64,000 bases of DNA. Origin: Lachnospiraceae bacterium. GTDB lineage: Bacteria; Bacillota_A; Clostridia; Lachnospirales; Lachnospiraceae. Made by a program: the position numbers and the translations under genes. Location of the stretch: positions 1 through 64,000 of the forward strand of contig JAFXDD010000033.1 in the NCBI GenBank assembly GCA_017516285.1, in the 5' to 3' direction. Below are positions 24,980-34,290 of this stretch, piece by piece; within the stretch, counting starts at the first letter, position 1, and the number at the start of each line of letters is the position of its first letter. The notes beneath the pieces are model-generated. The model searched no databases. It was given only the letters and a program-made list of their open reading frames with translations, and was not told the DNA's origin.

Positions 24980-25002
24980 CTTGTCTGTCTTTATCATACA
25001 AT
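24980..25002 (+). promoter_or_regulatory. Possible SigE-type sporulation promoter before yabP
   Basis: CATACAAT at 24995-25002 matches the SigE -10 consensus. A weak TCTATC-type -35 lies about 14 bases before it. yabP and yabQ of Bacillus are known SigE targets. Confidence 0.5.
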
Positions 25003-25030
25003 ATAAAAAGTGTATGGAGGGGACAGGTAT

Positions 25031-25321
25031 ATGGAAGAACTGTATAAGCAAGGAAAAGGGTTGCATAAGCTGACGTTGACAAACCGAGGTGCTCTTGTTG
25101 TAAATGGTGTGGTGGATGTTATCAGCTTTGATTTAAATGAAGTGCTTTTAGAGACAGAGGCAGGTATGCTGACGGTAAAAGGACGGGACTTGCATGTGAA
25201 CCGTCTGACCCTGGAAAAGGGCGAGGTTGATATCAGCGGAACGGTGGATAGTTTGTTATATTCTGATGTTTCCAGCTATGGACAGAAGGCAGAATCATTT
25301 TTCGGACGCCTGTTTCAATAG
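25031..25321 (+). CDS. yabP: Sporulation protein YabP
   Basis: 96 residues from the ATG at 25031 (GGAGGGG upstream; GTG at 25010 is less likely). Features are LTLTNRGALVVNGVVDVISFDLNEVLLET and GMLTVKGRDLHVNRL, the characteristic YabP/YqfC beta-rich fold. It is required for spore cortex formation in Bacillus and is made in the mother cell. A SigE-like promoter lies just before it. YabQ follows by 3 bases. Confidence 0.88.
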   Translation: MEELYKQGKGLHKLTLTNRGALVVNGVVDVISFDLNEVLLETEAGMLTVKGRDLHVNRLTLEKGEVDISGTVDSLLYSDVSSYGQKAESFFGRLFQ

Positions 25322-25324
25322 AAA

Positions 25325-25777
25325 ATGATATCAGGTTTTTCTTTTTTGGCAGAGGAAAGTGCTATCTTGCTTTATGCGGGTGCACTGGGGCTCGAAATGG
25401 GATTACTCTATGATTTCTTTCGCATGATTCGCAGAGTATGGAAATGTAATTTCTTTTTGACGGCGTGTATGGATTTGATATTCTGGGGCTTTACAGCATA
25501 CAGGACTTTTTATGTAATGCATACGTATAGTAATGGAACACTGAGGTGGTTTGCTATACTGGGGGCTCTGGTCATTATTTCTATATACCTTCTGATTTTC
25601 AGCAAATATGTGGTTGGTATAGGGTATTTCATATTGTTCCATGTGCGAAAGATTTTAAATGTCATAAAGAAGCACTTGACGAAGTTTCCAAAAATGACTA
25701 TTATTAAATTAAGAAAAATACACAGGAAGGGGGATGTGCATGGCAAGAAGAGCAGCATATCAGACAAAGTATCATAA
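25325..25777 (+). CDS. yabQ: Sporulation membrane protein YabQ
   Basis: 150 residues with about four membrane helices in the first 105, including GALGLEMGLLYDFFRMIRRVW and LIFWGFTAYRTFYVMHTYSNGTLRWF, typical of YabQ (spore_yabQ). The C-terminal tail is basic. YabQ sits in the mother-cell forespore membrane and is needed for cortex synthesis. It starts 3 bases after yabP and its end overlaps the divIC start by 38 bases. Confidence 0.85.
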   Translation: MISGFSFLAEESAILLYAGALGLEMGLLYDFFRMIRRVWKCNFFLTACMDLIFWGFTAYRTFYVMHTYSNGTLRWFAILGALVIISIYLLIFSKYVVGIGYFILFHVRKILNVIKKHLTKFPKMTIIKLRKIHRKGDVHGKKSSISDKVS

Positions 25778-26045
25778 TAAAACATCCATTTATATTGTTC
25801 TATTCACATTGATTTTATTTGCGGCAGTACTTTTTGTAAACTGCAATTCCCTGAACGAGAAGAGGCAGAAGCTTCAGACAGAGGAAGCACAGTATCAGGA
25901 GCTTTTGGAAAAGGAGCAGCAAGAGACACTGGATTTGCAGGAACTGGAAAAGAGTACGCAGACCAAGAAGTATTATGAGCAGATAGCCAAAGAACGTCTT
26001 GGTATGGTTTATGAGGATGAGATAATCTTTAAGGAAAAGGATTAA
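25740..26045 (+). CDS. divIC: Septum formation protein DivIC/FtsB-like
   Basis: 101 residues from the ATG at 25740, 6 bases after GGAAGGGGG; an ATG at 25734 directly abuts that site. A basic N-terminus, one membrane helix (about 17-37) and a coiled coil (about 40-75) are followed by the conserved tail YYEQIAKERLGMVYEDEIIF. This is the DivIC/FtsB plan. It forms the FtsL-DivIB-DivIC complex that activates septal wall synthesis. The yabP-yabQ-divIC order is as in Bacillus. Confidence 0.85.
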   Translation: MARRAAYQTKYHNKTSIYIVLFTLILFAAVLFVNCNSLNEKRQKLQTEEAQYQELLEKEQQETLDLQELEKSTQTKKYYEQIAKERLGMVYEDEIIFKEKD

Positions 26046-26051
26046 ATAAGT

Positions 26052-26117
26052 AAAGCATCAGCTAATTTATATATAACACCTGTAAGGGCATTATTTATAA
26101 AACGGCTGATGTTTTTT
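26052..26117 (+). terminator. Terminator between divIC and the SpoIIE-type gene
   Basis: CATCAGC (26056-26062) pairs with GCTGATG (26105-26111), extended by AAAG/TTTT pairing, followed by six T. The loop is long (about 40 bases). It lies upstream of the chosen spoIIE start. Confidence 0.55.
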
Positions 26118-26207
26118 ATTTCATTGCTTTGTTTCGACAGCTTTTTTAGAAAGAAAGGCTTATACTATAGCCCTAAGATGCGGATTTTTATTTTGAGGAG
26201 GCAGAAA

Positions 26208-27401
26208 ATGAAAAGCAAAGAAAGCAACATAGCAGAACAAAGTATTATTACATTACCGGAATATGGCATGCAGAAAATTATGCATTGTGCAGATTCTTAT
26301 CGCAGCATTGCAAAGATTATCTTAAATTTTCAAGGAGAATTGGAGCAGAAGGAGATACAGAGTAAGCAGGGGATGATTTACCATAGACAGATGTTGGACA
26401 ACCACAATTTTATGGCAGAACAGTTTTTAAATATGGCAGATAATTTATCGCAGGTTGCAACACAAAGTTACCAATTTGTTCCTACAGAGGAAAAGCAGTT
26501 TAAGCAATTATATCGTTACTTAAAAAAAGAAGGTGTAGAAATAAAGCATGTTTATTTTATGGAAAATGAAAACAGAGATGGCGTGTTGGAAATAACCATG
26601 CGTACTGTATCTGAGAAGGAGCGTATACCGGCTTCTGATATTGCTGAGCTTTTGGGCTTGTATTATGATATGCGTTTAAAGACATCTGTCAAAAGTCCCT
26701 ACTTTATAGAGCGGGAGTATCAAAGCTTTACGTTTATTCAGGAACCGGCATATTGTGTATTGGCAGGACAGGCTACCGCAGTGAAGGATGGAGAGGAAAT
26801 TAGTGGAGATAATATTTTGATTTCAGAAGGTATAGACGGGCATGTGTTTTTCCTCATGGCAGATGGTGTGGGTAGTGGCAGAGAAGCCAGTATACACAGT
26901 GAAAAAGTGCTGGATTTTATGGAAAAATTTCTGGTAGCAGGTTATACAAAAGAAACAGCCGTTCAGGTACTTAATGGGCTTTTGCTGCAGGATGGTGAGG
27001 AGGCTGCTATGTCTTCGTTAGATATTTGTGATATGAATTTATATAAGGGTGTTTGCGAGTTTAATAAAATAGGTGCAGCGGCAAGCTTTCATAAAAGGGA
27101 TTATCTGGTAGAAAAAATATGGATAGAAAATCTTCCTTTAGGAGCCTTCAGAACCATGGATTTGGATGTGGTGAGACGCAGAATGGAGGAGGGAGATTAT
27201 GTAATTATGCTTACAGATGGTATTCTGGACGGCTTGATTGCTATAGGTCAGGAAGAGAGGCTGACGGAATTTATCAGCAGACTTTCTGTCAAAAATCCCC
27301 GGGATATGGCGCAGCATATCCTTAAGTACTGCATTGGTTTGTGTAAGGGAAATATTAAGGATGATATGTCGGTGTTGGTTTTTGGTATGTGGAAAAATTA
27401 A
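26208..27401 (+). CDS. spoIIE: SpoIIE-type PP2C phosphatase lacking the membrane domain
   Basis: 397 residues from the ATG at 26208 (TTTGAGGAGGC upstream). The C-terminal 200 residues are a PPM/SpoIIE phosphatase: HVFFLMADGVGSGREASIHSE gives the first metal Asp, LDICDMNL and FNKIGAAASF follow, then IMLTDGILD and KDDMSVLV give further metal Asp residues. In Bacillus SpoIIE (about 827 residues) a ten-helix membrane region precedes this; here only about 190 soluble residues do. SpoIIE dephosphorylates SpoIIAA to activate SigF. Position between divIC and tilS matches Bacillus spoIIE. Confidence 0.82.
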   Translation: MKSKESNIAEQSIITLPEYGMQKIMHCADSYRSIAKIILNFQGELEQKEIQSKQGMIYHRQMLDNHNFMAEQFLNMADNLSQVATQSYQFVPTEEKQFKQLYRYLKKEGVEIKHVYFMENENRDGVLEITMRTVSEKERIPASDIAELLGLYYDMRLKTSVKSPYFIEREYQSFTFIQEPAYCVLAGQATAVKDGEEISGDNILISEGIDGHVFFLMADGVGSGREASIHSEKVLDFMEKFLVAGYTKETAVQVLNGLLLQDGEEAAMSSLDICDMNLYKGVCEFNKIGAAASFHKRDYLVEKIWIENLPLGAFRTMDLDVVRRRMEEGDYVIMLTDGILDGLIAIGQEERLTEFISRLSVKNPRDMAQHILKYCIGLCKGNIKDDMSVLVFGMWKN

Positions 27402-27482
27402 GTACCTTGCATTTCTTGTTATTTTTATATATAGTGTTATATGTAGTAGTTTTATATTTTTTGTAGAAGTTTGATTGAGAGT

Positions 27483-28901
27483 ATGAAAGTAGAGCAAAAG
27501 ACGAAACAATTTATTGAAAAACATCAAATGTTTACTGTGGGAGCAGGGGTGCTTGTGGCGTTAAGCGGCGGTGCAGATTCGGTGGCGCTTTTGAGGGTTT
27601 TGTGCAGCCTGCGGGATGGTATGGGACTTAGGCTTGCAGCGTTACATGTTCATCATGGCATTCGTGAAGAGGCGCAGAGGGATGCCTGCTTTTGCAGCAA
27701 GCTTTGTGAGGAATGTCAGGTAGAATTTTATTGTGAGTATGCGGATGTACCTGCCATAGCCGAAGAACAGGGATTGTCCGTAGAGGAAGCCGGTAGAAAG
27801 GTTCGGTATGCACTGTTTGAGCAGTATAAGGATAAGCTTAAATTGGATGTGATTGCTGTGGCTCATCATCAGAACGATATGGCAGAGACCATGCTCTTTC
27901 AGCTGTTTAGAGGCAGTGGGCTTAAGGGTCTGACAGGTATTCCTATTAGGCGGGGAGATATTATCCGGCCATTGATGGGGGTAACACGTAACGAGATAGA
28001 GGAGTATTTGCAGAGCATAGGGCAGAGCTATGTGACGGATGAAACCAATCTCAGTGATGCTTATACCCGTAATAAAATCCGCCATCACATACTTCCTTTG
28101 GCAGAAGAGATTTCGACCGGTGCAACACAGCATATGGTGAGAACTGCCGGGCAGCTTCGGGAAATAGCGGATTATCTGAATGCACAGGCAACAGAGTTTA
28201 TAAAAGAGCATGGAAGTTTCCAGAGTACACAGGAAAAGGGGTGCCCTCAGAAGAAGGAAATATGTCTGTCTGTGCCGGAAATGTGCAAGGTGCATCCGGC
28301 TTTGCAAAAGGCAGTGATTATGAAAGCTATAGAAATTCTTTTGAATGGTCGTAAGGATATTACCGAGAACCATGTAGAAGCGATTTTGGGGTTGCTTGAA
28401 AAAGAGGGTGAAAAGTCTATTGACCTGCCGGGTGACAGCGTTGTAATAAAATGTTATGAGCGATTGATTTTTAAATACGCAGAAACAGTTGAAGAAAAAG
28501 AAGCTTTTAGGGAAATAAAAATAGAGCCAAATCAGACATATTTTTTGCCGGATGGTAGTATATTAGAAACTAAGCTGCTTTTTTTAAATAATTTGGAAAA
28601 TATTCCTAAAAATGATTGTACTAAATGGTTTGATTATGATAAAATAATTGAGACTTTAACCTTGCGAGGAAGGGAAAAGGGCGATTATCTGACCATTAGG
28701 GATGATGGAGCCAGAAAGTCCCTGCAGGATTATCTGGTGAATGAGAAAGTGCCTAGAGCAATGCGTGATAATTTACTTGTACTGGCCGACGGACATCATA
28801 TCGTCTGGGTGCTTGGCAAGAGAATCAGTGCTTACTATAAGGTTACGGCACAAACTCAGAGAATATTGCAGATTTACATAGGAGGAAAGGTGCATGGCTG
28901 A
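27483..28901 (+). CDS. tilS: tRNA(Ile)-lysidine synthase TilS
   Basis: 472 residues from the ATG at 27483 (a TTG at 27471 is possible; no strong ribosome site). The PP-loop ATP pyrophosphatase motif VALSGGADSVALLRVL lies at about 25-40, then HVHHGIREEAQRD and AVAHHQNDMAETMLF. The C-terminal TilS domain includes REKGDYLTIRDDGARKSLQDYLVNEKVPR. It converts C34 of tRNA-Ile(CAU) to lysidine, essential for reading AUA. Its end overlaps hpt by 8 bases. The tilS-hpt-ftsH order is conserved in Firmicutes. Confidence 0.94.
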   Translation: MKVEQKTKQFIEKHQMFTVGAGVLVALSGGADSVALLRVLCSLRDGMGLRLAALHVHHGIREEAQRDACFCSKLCEECQVEFYCEYADVPAIAEEQGLSVEEAGRKVRYALFEQYKDKLKLDVIAVAHHQNDMAETMLFQLFRGSGLKGLTGIPIRRGDIIRPLMGVTRNEIEEYLQSIGQSYVTDETNLSDAYTRNKIRHHILPLAEEISTGATQHMVRTAGQLREIADYLNAQATEFIKEHGSFQSTQEKGCPQKKEICLSVPEMCKVHPALQKAVIMKAIEILLNGRKDITENHVEAILGLLEKEGEKSIDLPGDSVVIKCYERLIFKYAETVEEKEAFREIKIEPNQTYFLPDGSILETKLLFLNNLENIPKNDCTKWFDYDKIIETLTLRGREKGDYLTIRDDGARKSLQDYLVNEKVPRAMRDNLLVLADGHHIVWVLGKRISAYYKVTAQTQRILQIYIGGKVHG

Positions 28902-29418
28902 AAGAATTGAAGTGTTGTTAAGTGAAGAGGAAGTAGATGCCAGAATTAAGGCTTTGGCAGAACAGATTTCCAAGGATTATGAAGGCAAGGAAGTGCATTT
29001 GATTTGTGTATTAAAAGGAAGTGTTTTCTTTATTTGTGAGCTGGCTAAGAGAATTACAGTTCCGGTTACTTTGGATTTTATGTCTGTCTCCAGTTATGGA
29101 ATGGATACGAAGTCCAGCGGTGTTGTTCGCATTGTAAAGGATTTGGATGAGTCTATTAAGGGCAGGGATGTTATTGTAATAGAGGATATTGTGGATTCCG
29201 GCAATACCCTGAGTTATCTGTTAGAGATGTTAAGTGACAGAAAGCCTGAAAGTCTGCGACTTTGTACCTTGCTTGATAAGCCTGAAAGACGCAGAAAGCC
29301 TGTAAAAGTGGATTATGTGGGCTTTCAGATTCCGGATGAATTTGTAGTGGGCTATGGCTTGGACTATGCTCAGAAATACCGCAACCTTCCATATGTCGGG
29401 GTTGTAAAATTTGATTAG
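28894..29418 (+). CDS. hpt: Hypoxanthine phosphoribosyltransferase
   Basis: 174 residues. The PRPP-binding loop VIVIEDIVDSGNTLSYLL is at about 91-108, and VLKGSVFFICELAKRI and SSYGMDTKSSGVVRI mark the substrate side. The family converts hypoxanthine or guanine plus PRPP to IMP or GMP. GGAGGAAAGG precedes the ATG. In Firmicutes it is coexpressed with tilS and ftsH and in Bacillus the product also affects ftsH expression. Confidence 0.95.
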   Translation: MAERIEVLLSEEEVDARIKALAEQISKDYEGKEVHLICVLKGSVFFICELAKRITVPVTLDFMSVSSYGMDTKSSGVVRIVKDLDESIKGRDVIVIEDIVDSGNTLSYLLEMLSDRKPESLRLCTLLDKPERRRKPVKVDYVGFQIPDEFVVGYGLDYAQKYRNLPYVGVVKFD

Positions 29419-29438
29419 AAATGTGAGGAATAGTTTCG

Positions 29439-31262
29439 TTGAAAAGAAGAAGTGGTAATATGTTTTGGTATCTGCTTTTGGTGGGTGCTCTTTTGAGCTG
29501 CATGTTGTGGCTGAATGATTTGAAAAGTCAAGCTACGTATTTTACCAAAAGCGATTTTACAGAGGATTTGATTGCAGGCGAGGTGGCCGCTGTTACTTTG
29601 GAGCCTAGTAAGGATGTGCCTACAGGTACAGTTCATGTACAGAAGGCAGATGGCACAAGCTATAGCTTTCATGTAACAGATGTTGGGGAAGCAGAGGCGC
29701 TTATTGAGGACGTACGTCAGGATTACCAGATGAAGGATGTGCCGGTATATGTAAAGGCCATTCCGGAGGACAGCTGGTTTATTGACCATTTGCTTCCGTT
29801 ATTAATTGTTGCCGGCTTGATTGTAATGTTCTTTGGTATGATGAATGCACAGCAGAGCGGTGGTGCCAATGCAAAAATGATGGATTTTGGCAAAAGTCGT
29901 GCCAGAAGACGTGACAGTGATACAAAGCTGAAGGATGTAGCAGGTCTTAAGGAAGAAAAGGAGGATTTGGAGGAAATTATTGAATTTTTGAAAAATCCCG
30001 CCAAGTTTACAGAGGTGGGCGCCAGAATTCCAAAGGGCGTACTTTTGGAGGGACCTCCGGGTACCGGTAAAACCTTGCTTGCTAAGGCGATTGCAGGAGA
30101 AGCCGGTGTACCGTTTTTTACGGTATCAGGCTCTGATTTCATGGAGATGTTTGTAGGTGTAGGTGCTTCTCGTGTAAGAGACTTATTTGAAGATGCCAAG
30201 AAAAATGCACCTTGTATTATTTTTATTGATGAAATCGATGCGGTAGCCAGAAAGCGTGGCTCCGGTATGGGTGGTGGACATGATGAACGTGAGCAGACCT
30301 TGAATCAGCTTTTGGTTGAGATGGATGGTTTTACTGCAAATACCGGTATTATTGTGTTGGCAGCAACCAACCGTGTAGATATATTGGATCCGGCTATCCT
30401 GCGTCCGGGACGTTTTGACCGCAAAATTACCGTAAACCGTCCGGATGTGGGTGGACGTATAGAAATTTTAAAGGTACATGCCAAAAACAGGCCGCTTGGT
30501 GAGGATGTGGATTTAAATCAGATCGCCCATACAACAGTAGGGTTTACAGGTGCTGACTTAGAGAACTTATTAAATGAGTCTTCTATTAATGCAGCTATGC
30601 AGGGGCGTAAATACATTATACAGGAAGACGTTCAGAAGGCGTTTATTAAGGTTGGTATAGGTTCTGAGAAAAAGAGCCGCATTGTTTCTGACAAAGAGAA
30701 GCGAATTACTGCGTATCATGAGGCAGGTCATGCAATTTTATTCCATGTTCTGCCGGATATGGATCCTGTATATACGATTTCTATTATTCCGACGGGCAAT
30801 GGAGCAGCAGGTTATACCATGCCGCTGCCGGAAAAGGATGAAATGTTCCTGACAAGGGGCAAAATGAGACAGGATATTATGGTTTCTCTGGGCGGCCGTA
30901 TTGCAGAAGAAATTATTTTTGGTGATATTACTACAGGAGCATCCAGTGATATTCAAAAGGCTACTGCAAGAGCCAGAAGCATGGTGACCAGATTTGGTAT
31001 GAGCGAGAAGTTGGGACTGATTAATTATGACGATGGTCAGGAGCTTTTTATAGGCAGAGATTTCGGACAGACCAGAAGCTACGGTGATGAGACCGCGAAT
31101 GCTATTGATGATGAAATTCGCAGTATTGTTCAGAAGTGCTATGAGGAAGCGAAAGCTATTATCTTAAAGCACGAAGATATTCTTCATAAATGTGCGGACC
31201 TTCTTTTAGAGAAGGAGCGTGTTACCCGCGAAGAGTTTGAAGACCTTTGGAATGAGTTATAA
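29439..31262 (+). CDS. ftsH: ATP-dependent zinc metalloprotease FtsH
   Basis: 607 residues from a TTG start at 29439 (GTGAGGAA 8 bases upstream). Membrane helices lie at about 8-25 and 115-134 with an outer domain between. The AAA module has Walker A GPPGTGKT (205-212), Walker [16 protein letters not shown] (260-273) and an SRH near 310-330. The zinc site HEAGH is at 427-431. A hexameric membrane protease, it degrades misfolded membrane and regulatory proteins. It is last of the tilS-hpt-ftsH operon. Confidence 0.96.
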   Translation: MKRRSGNMFWYLLLVGALLSCMLWLNDLKSQATYFTKSDFTEDLIAGEVAAVTLEPSKDVPTGTVHVQKADGTSYSFHVTDVGEAEALIEDVRQDYQMKDVPVYVKAIPEDSWFIDHLLPLLIVAGLIVMFFGMMNAQQSGGANAKMMDFGKSRARRRDSDTKLKDVAGLKEEKEDLEEIIEFLKNPAKFTEVGARIPKGVLLEGPPGTGKTLLAKAIAGEAGVPFFTVSGSDFMEMFVGVGASRVRDLFEDAKKNAPCIIFIDEIDAVARKRGSGMGGGHDEREQTLNQLLVEMDGFTANTGIIVLAATNRVDILDPAILRPGRFDRKITVNRPDVGGRIEILKVHAKNRPLGEDVDLNQIAHTTVGFTGADLENLLNESSINAAMQGRKYIIQEDVQKAFIKVGIGSEKKSRIVSDKEKRITAYHEAGHAILFHVLPDMDPVYTISIIPTGNGAAGYTMPLPEKDEMFLTRGKMRQDIMVSLGGRIAEEIIFGDITTGASSDIQKATARARSMVTRFGMSEKLGLINYDDGQELFIGRDFGQTRSYGDETANAIDDEIRSIVQKCYEEAKAIILKHEDILHKCADLLLEKERVTREEFEDLWNEL

Positions 31263-31289
31263 ATTCTAACACGAGGAAGGTAAATCGTG

Positions 31290-33383
31290 ATGGCATGGAG
31301 CCAGGATGACAAATTAGAATTAGAAAAACTTTATATTCAAGAGATGCGCCCGGTGTTAAATCGTAGGGCGCTCTTTAGTGATACCACAGGAGAATATGTA
31401 ATTCCTGCAGAGCCTAAATTATACGAAAAGATTACTATCAGGTTTCGTGCAGGCAGGAATAATCTTGATCAGGTTTATATTGTTATTAATAACCAGCGCT
31501 TGAAAATGTATAAGGAAAGCCATGATGAACAATTTGATTATTATGCCATACAGTATCAGCTGGGAACAGAGGTTATTCACTATTATTTCGAAATGCATGT
31601 AGGTATGATATTTGGTTATTACGATGCCCGTGGTCTTGTGAAGGAGACTATGGAGCGCATGTGGTTTCGTATCGTACCGGGCTTTTCTACGCCGGATTGG
31701 GCCAAGGGCATAGTAATGTATCAGATTTATGTGGATCGTTTTTATAATGGTGATGTTGCAAACGATGTAGAAACAAAGGAATACGTCTACATTAATGATT
31801 ATTCTCAAAAGGTAGAGGACTGGTTTAAGTACCCTGCCCAGATGGGGGTAAGGGAATTTTATGGCGGCGATTTGCAGGGCGTTTTGAACAAAATGGATTA
31901 TTTGCAAGAATTGGGAGTAGAGGCTATATATTTTAATCCGTTGTTCGTTTCACCGTCCAATCACAAGTATGATATACAGGATTATGATTATATTGATCCA
32001 CATATTGGCTGTATTGTAGAGGAAAGTGGCGAGGTGCTTCAGGATGGCATTATGGAGAATCGTTATGCCACTAAATACATTAATCGCGTTACCAATAAAA
32101 AGAATTTAGAAGCAAGCAATGCACTCTTTATAAAGGTTGTAGAAGAAGCTCATAAACGTGGTATGAAAGTGATTTTGGACGGAGTATTTAATCACTGCGG
32201 CTCTTTTAACAAATGGCTGGACAGAGAGCGTATTTATGAAAATGCAGAAGGATATGATAAAGGTGCACATATTTCTCCCCAGAGCCCATATAAAAGCTTT
32301 TTCAAATTTAGTGAGCAGGAAGCGTGGCCGTATAACAAGTTATATGAAGGCTGGTGGGGGCATGATACCTTGCCTAAGCTTAATTATGAAGAAAGTAAAG
32401 AGCTGGAGGAATATATTTTATATATTGCTCAAAAGTGGGTATCCCCACCTTACAATGTAGATGGCTGGAGATTAGATGTGGCAGCTGATTTAGGCCATTC
32501 ACCGGAATACAACCATGAGTTTTGGCGTAAGTTTCGCAAAAAAGTGAAAGGTGCTAATCCGGATGCCATTATTTTGGCAGAGCATTATGGAGACACAAGG
32601 GCCTGGTTGTCTGGCGGTGAGTGGGACAGTGTGATGAATTATGACGCCTTTATGGAGCCTGTGACATGGTTTCTTACAGGAATGCAAAAGCATAGTGATG
32701 ATTTTCGTGGAGGTTTACTGGGGAATGCGGATGCTTTTTGGTATGAGATGGCTGCACATGCCATGACCATGCCAAGTGCTTACGTAGCCATGAATGAATT
32801 ATCCAATCATGATCATTCCAGATTTTTGACACGTACCAATCGCAGGGTCGGGCGCACTAACACCTTGGGTCCGGATGCTGCTAATGAAGGCATTAACAAG
32901 GCAGTACTTCGAGAAGCTGTTGTAATTCAGATGACCTGGCCGGGGGCACCTACTATTTATTATGGTGATGAGGCCGGCCTATGTGGATTTACAGACCCGG
33001 ATAACCGACGTACCTATCCATGGGGCAAAGAAGATTTGGAGTTGATTGCATTTCACAAGGAAATGATAAAGCTGCATAAAAAGCATCAGGAGTTAAAAAC
33101 CGGTTCTATCAAGAGTCTGGATCAGGATTACAATTTTCTTTCTTATGGTCGTTTTGACAAAAAAGCTACATGTGTCATACTGGTAAATAATCGTGAAGAA
33201 ACTTTTACCAAGAGCGTTTCTGTATGGGAACTGGGTATTCCAAAGGATGCCGTTTTGATACGCATTATGTTTAGCACGGAAGAGGGCTTTACTACAGCAA
33301 AAGAAGGGGTGCAGGTAGAACAAGGTAAGATTACTTTGGAAATGCCGAAGCATTCTGCTATGGTTTTGAAGTATGTCAAATAA
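31290..33383 (+). CDS. GH13 alpha-glucan hydrolase (neopullulanase/maltodextrin glucosidase type)
   Basis: 697 residues from the ATG at 31290 (AGGAAGG upstream; GTG at 31287 possible). An N-terminal beta domain like CBM34 (about 1-125) precedes the GH13 barrel: GIVMYQIYVDRFYNGD, ILDGVFNHCG, DGWRLDVAAD (nucleophile Asp), IILAEHYGD (acid Glu) and LSNHDHSRF (transition-state Asp). No signal peptide is seen, so it is probably cytoplasmic and acts on imported maltodextrins or cyclodextrins. It follows ftsH by 28 bases but is unrelated in function. Confidence 0.85.
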   Translation: MAWSQDDKLELEKLYIQEMRPVLNRRALFSDTTGEYVIPAEPKLYEKITIRFRAGRNNLDQVYIVINNQRLKMYKESHDEQFDYYAIQYQLGTEVIHYYFEMHVGMIFGYYDARGLVKETMERMWFRIVPGFSTPDWAKGIVMYQIYVDRFYNGDVANDVETKEYVYINDYSQKVEDWFKYPAQMGVREFYGGDLQGVLNKMDYLQELGVEAIYFNPLFVSPSNHKYDIQDYDYIDPHIGCIVEESGEVLQDGIMENRYATKYINRVTNKKNLEASNALFIKVVEEAHKRGMKVILDGVFNHCGSFNKWLDRERIYENAEGYDKGAHISPQSPYKSFFKFSEQEAWPYNKLYEGWWGHDTLPKLNYEESKELEEYILYIAQKWVSPPYNVDGWRLDVAADLGHSPEYNHEFWRKFRKKVKGANPDAIILAEHYGDTRAWLSGGEWDSVMNYDAFMEPVTWFLTGMQKHSDDFRGGLLGNADAFWYEMAAHAMTMPSAYVAMNELSNHDHSRFLTRTNRRVGRTNTLGPDAANEGINKAVLREAVVIQMTWPGAPTIYYGDEAGLCGFTDPDNRRTYPWGKEDLELIAFHKEMIKLHKKHQELKTGSIKSLDQDYNFLSYGRFDKKATCVILVNNREETFTKSVSVWELGIPKDAVLIRIMFSTEEGFTTAKEGVQVEQGKITLEMPKHSAMVLKYVK

Positions 33384-33401
33384 AGTTTAGGAAATAAATG
33401 A

Positions 33402-33434
33402 GGGACACTGGAGCATATCAACATCCAATGTCCC
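33402..33434 (-). terminator. Terminator-like hairpin between convergent genes
   Basis: GGGACACTGG (33402-33411) faces CCAATGTCCC (33425-33434). On the minus transcript all ten positions pair, with one wobble, and a TCATTTATTT tract follows. On the plus strand there is one mismatch and no T-run, so it mainly serves the minus-strand gene. Confidence 0.55.
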
Positions 33435-33465
33435 TAAATTGTTATGTGTTTCAATTTAAAACTTT

Positions 33466-34260
33466 TTAGCTTCTTTTCTTTAAAGAATAACTGCCTGCAA
33501 AGCACAGTCCTGCAAGAGCAAATGCCCACATAAAAGCTAAAGATTCACCAGTTTTTGGCACTTCATCGTATTCGTCAGATGTGGATGGTGCTGTCGGAGT
33601 AGTAGCAGCCGGAGGCTGTGTGGTTGCAGGTGGAGTAGTGCTGTAGTGTTCTTCGGCTACCTGAAGAATACCATCTTTAAGGTATGCAGGCGTTGTAAAA
33701 TCATATAGATTATAGTTGGTACGCCCTTCTCTGTGAACAAATAAGTGGCCCAGCTTGCCGCCTACGGCAAAGGTTACAGGAGGTTCATTCCAGTCAGTAT
33801 TTGTATAATAAATTTCAAGGTAGCTAACATCGTTATTAAAGTTGGTTAGAGAATAGTTGTACAACCAAGCATTGGTAACGTTGCCATTAATAATTGAAGA
33901 GCTATGTTCCAGAGCATAAAAATCTTTTACGCTTTTCACATTGATAATACCATAAGAATCTCCCATAATAGTAAGGTTGCTTAAGTTAAAATCTAATTCC
34001 AATGTTTTGGCATTGCCCTCGGAGCTGTCAACGACAACTAAGTCTCCGTCTTTTAAAACAGAGGTAACTAAGGTGTACAATTCTCGTCGATATCCTTCAT
34101 TATCCCATGCTGAGCCTTCCTGAAAATACCATTCTCCTTCGGAAGCAAGGTATTTTAGATAATAAGTTTTGGGTTCCTCTGCAGATACGGAAAGTGTGCT
34201 AATCTGTAAAAAGAACACTGCCATCATAATTACAGAGAAAAGGGAAAATAATTTTTTCAT
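33466..34260 (-). CDS. Sortase-type surface protein with VPKTG sorting signal
   Basis: 264 residues. Signal peptide at 1-27 (cut near SVSAEE). The body (about 30-195) is a beta-rich domain of unknown type. A Pro/Thr-rich stretch (about 197-230, ATTQPPAATTP) is followed by VPKTGE, a membrane helix and KKRS, a classic cell-wall sorting layout with VPKTG in place of LPXTG. It is encoded 30 bases after a class B sortase on the same strand, so that enzyme is the likely anchor. The ligand or role of the body cannot be told. Confidence 0.7.
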   Translation of the reverse strand: MKKLFSLFSVIMMAVFFLQISTLSVSAEEPKTYYLKYLASEGEWYFQEGSAWDNEGYRRELYTLVTSVLKDGDLVVVDSSEGNAKTLELDFNLSNLTIMGDSYGIINVKSVKDFYALEHSSSIINGNVTNAWLYNYSLTNFNNDVSYLEIYYTNTDWNEPPVTFAVGGKLGHLFVHREGRTNYNLYDFTTPAYLKDGILQVAEEHYSTTPPATTQPPAATTPTAPSTSDEYDEVPKTGESLAFMWAFALAGLCFAGSYSLKKRS

Positions 34261-34290
34261 AGTGGAGTCCTCCTAAAATTGTTTTATAAT

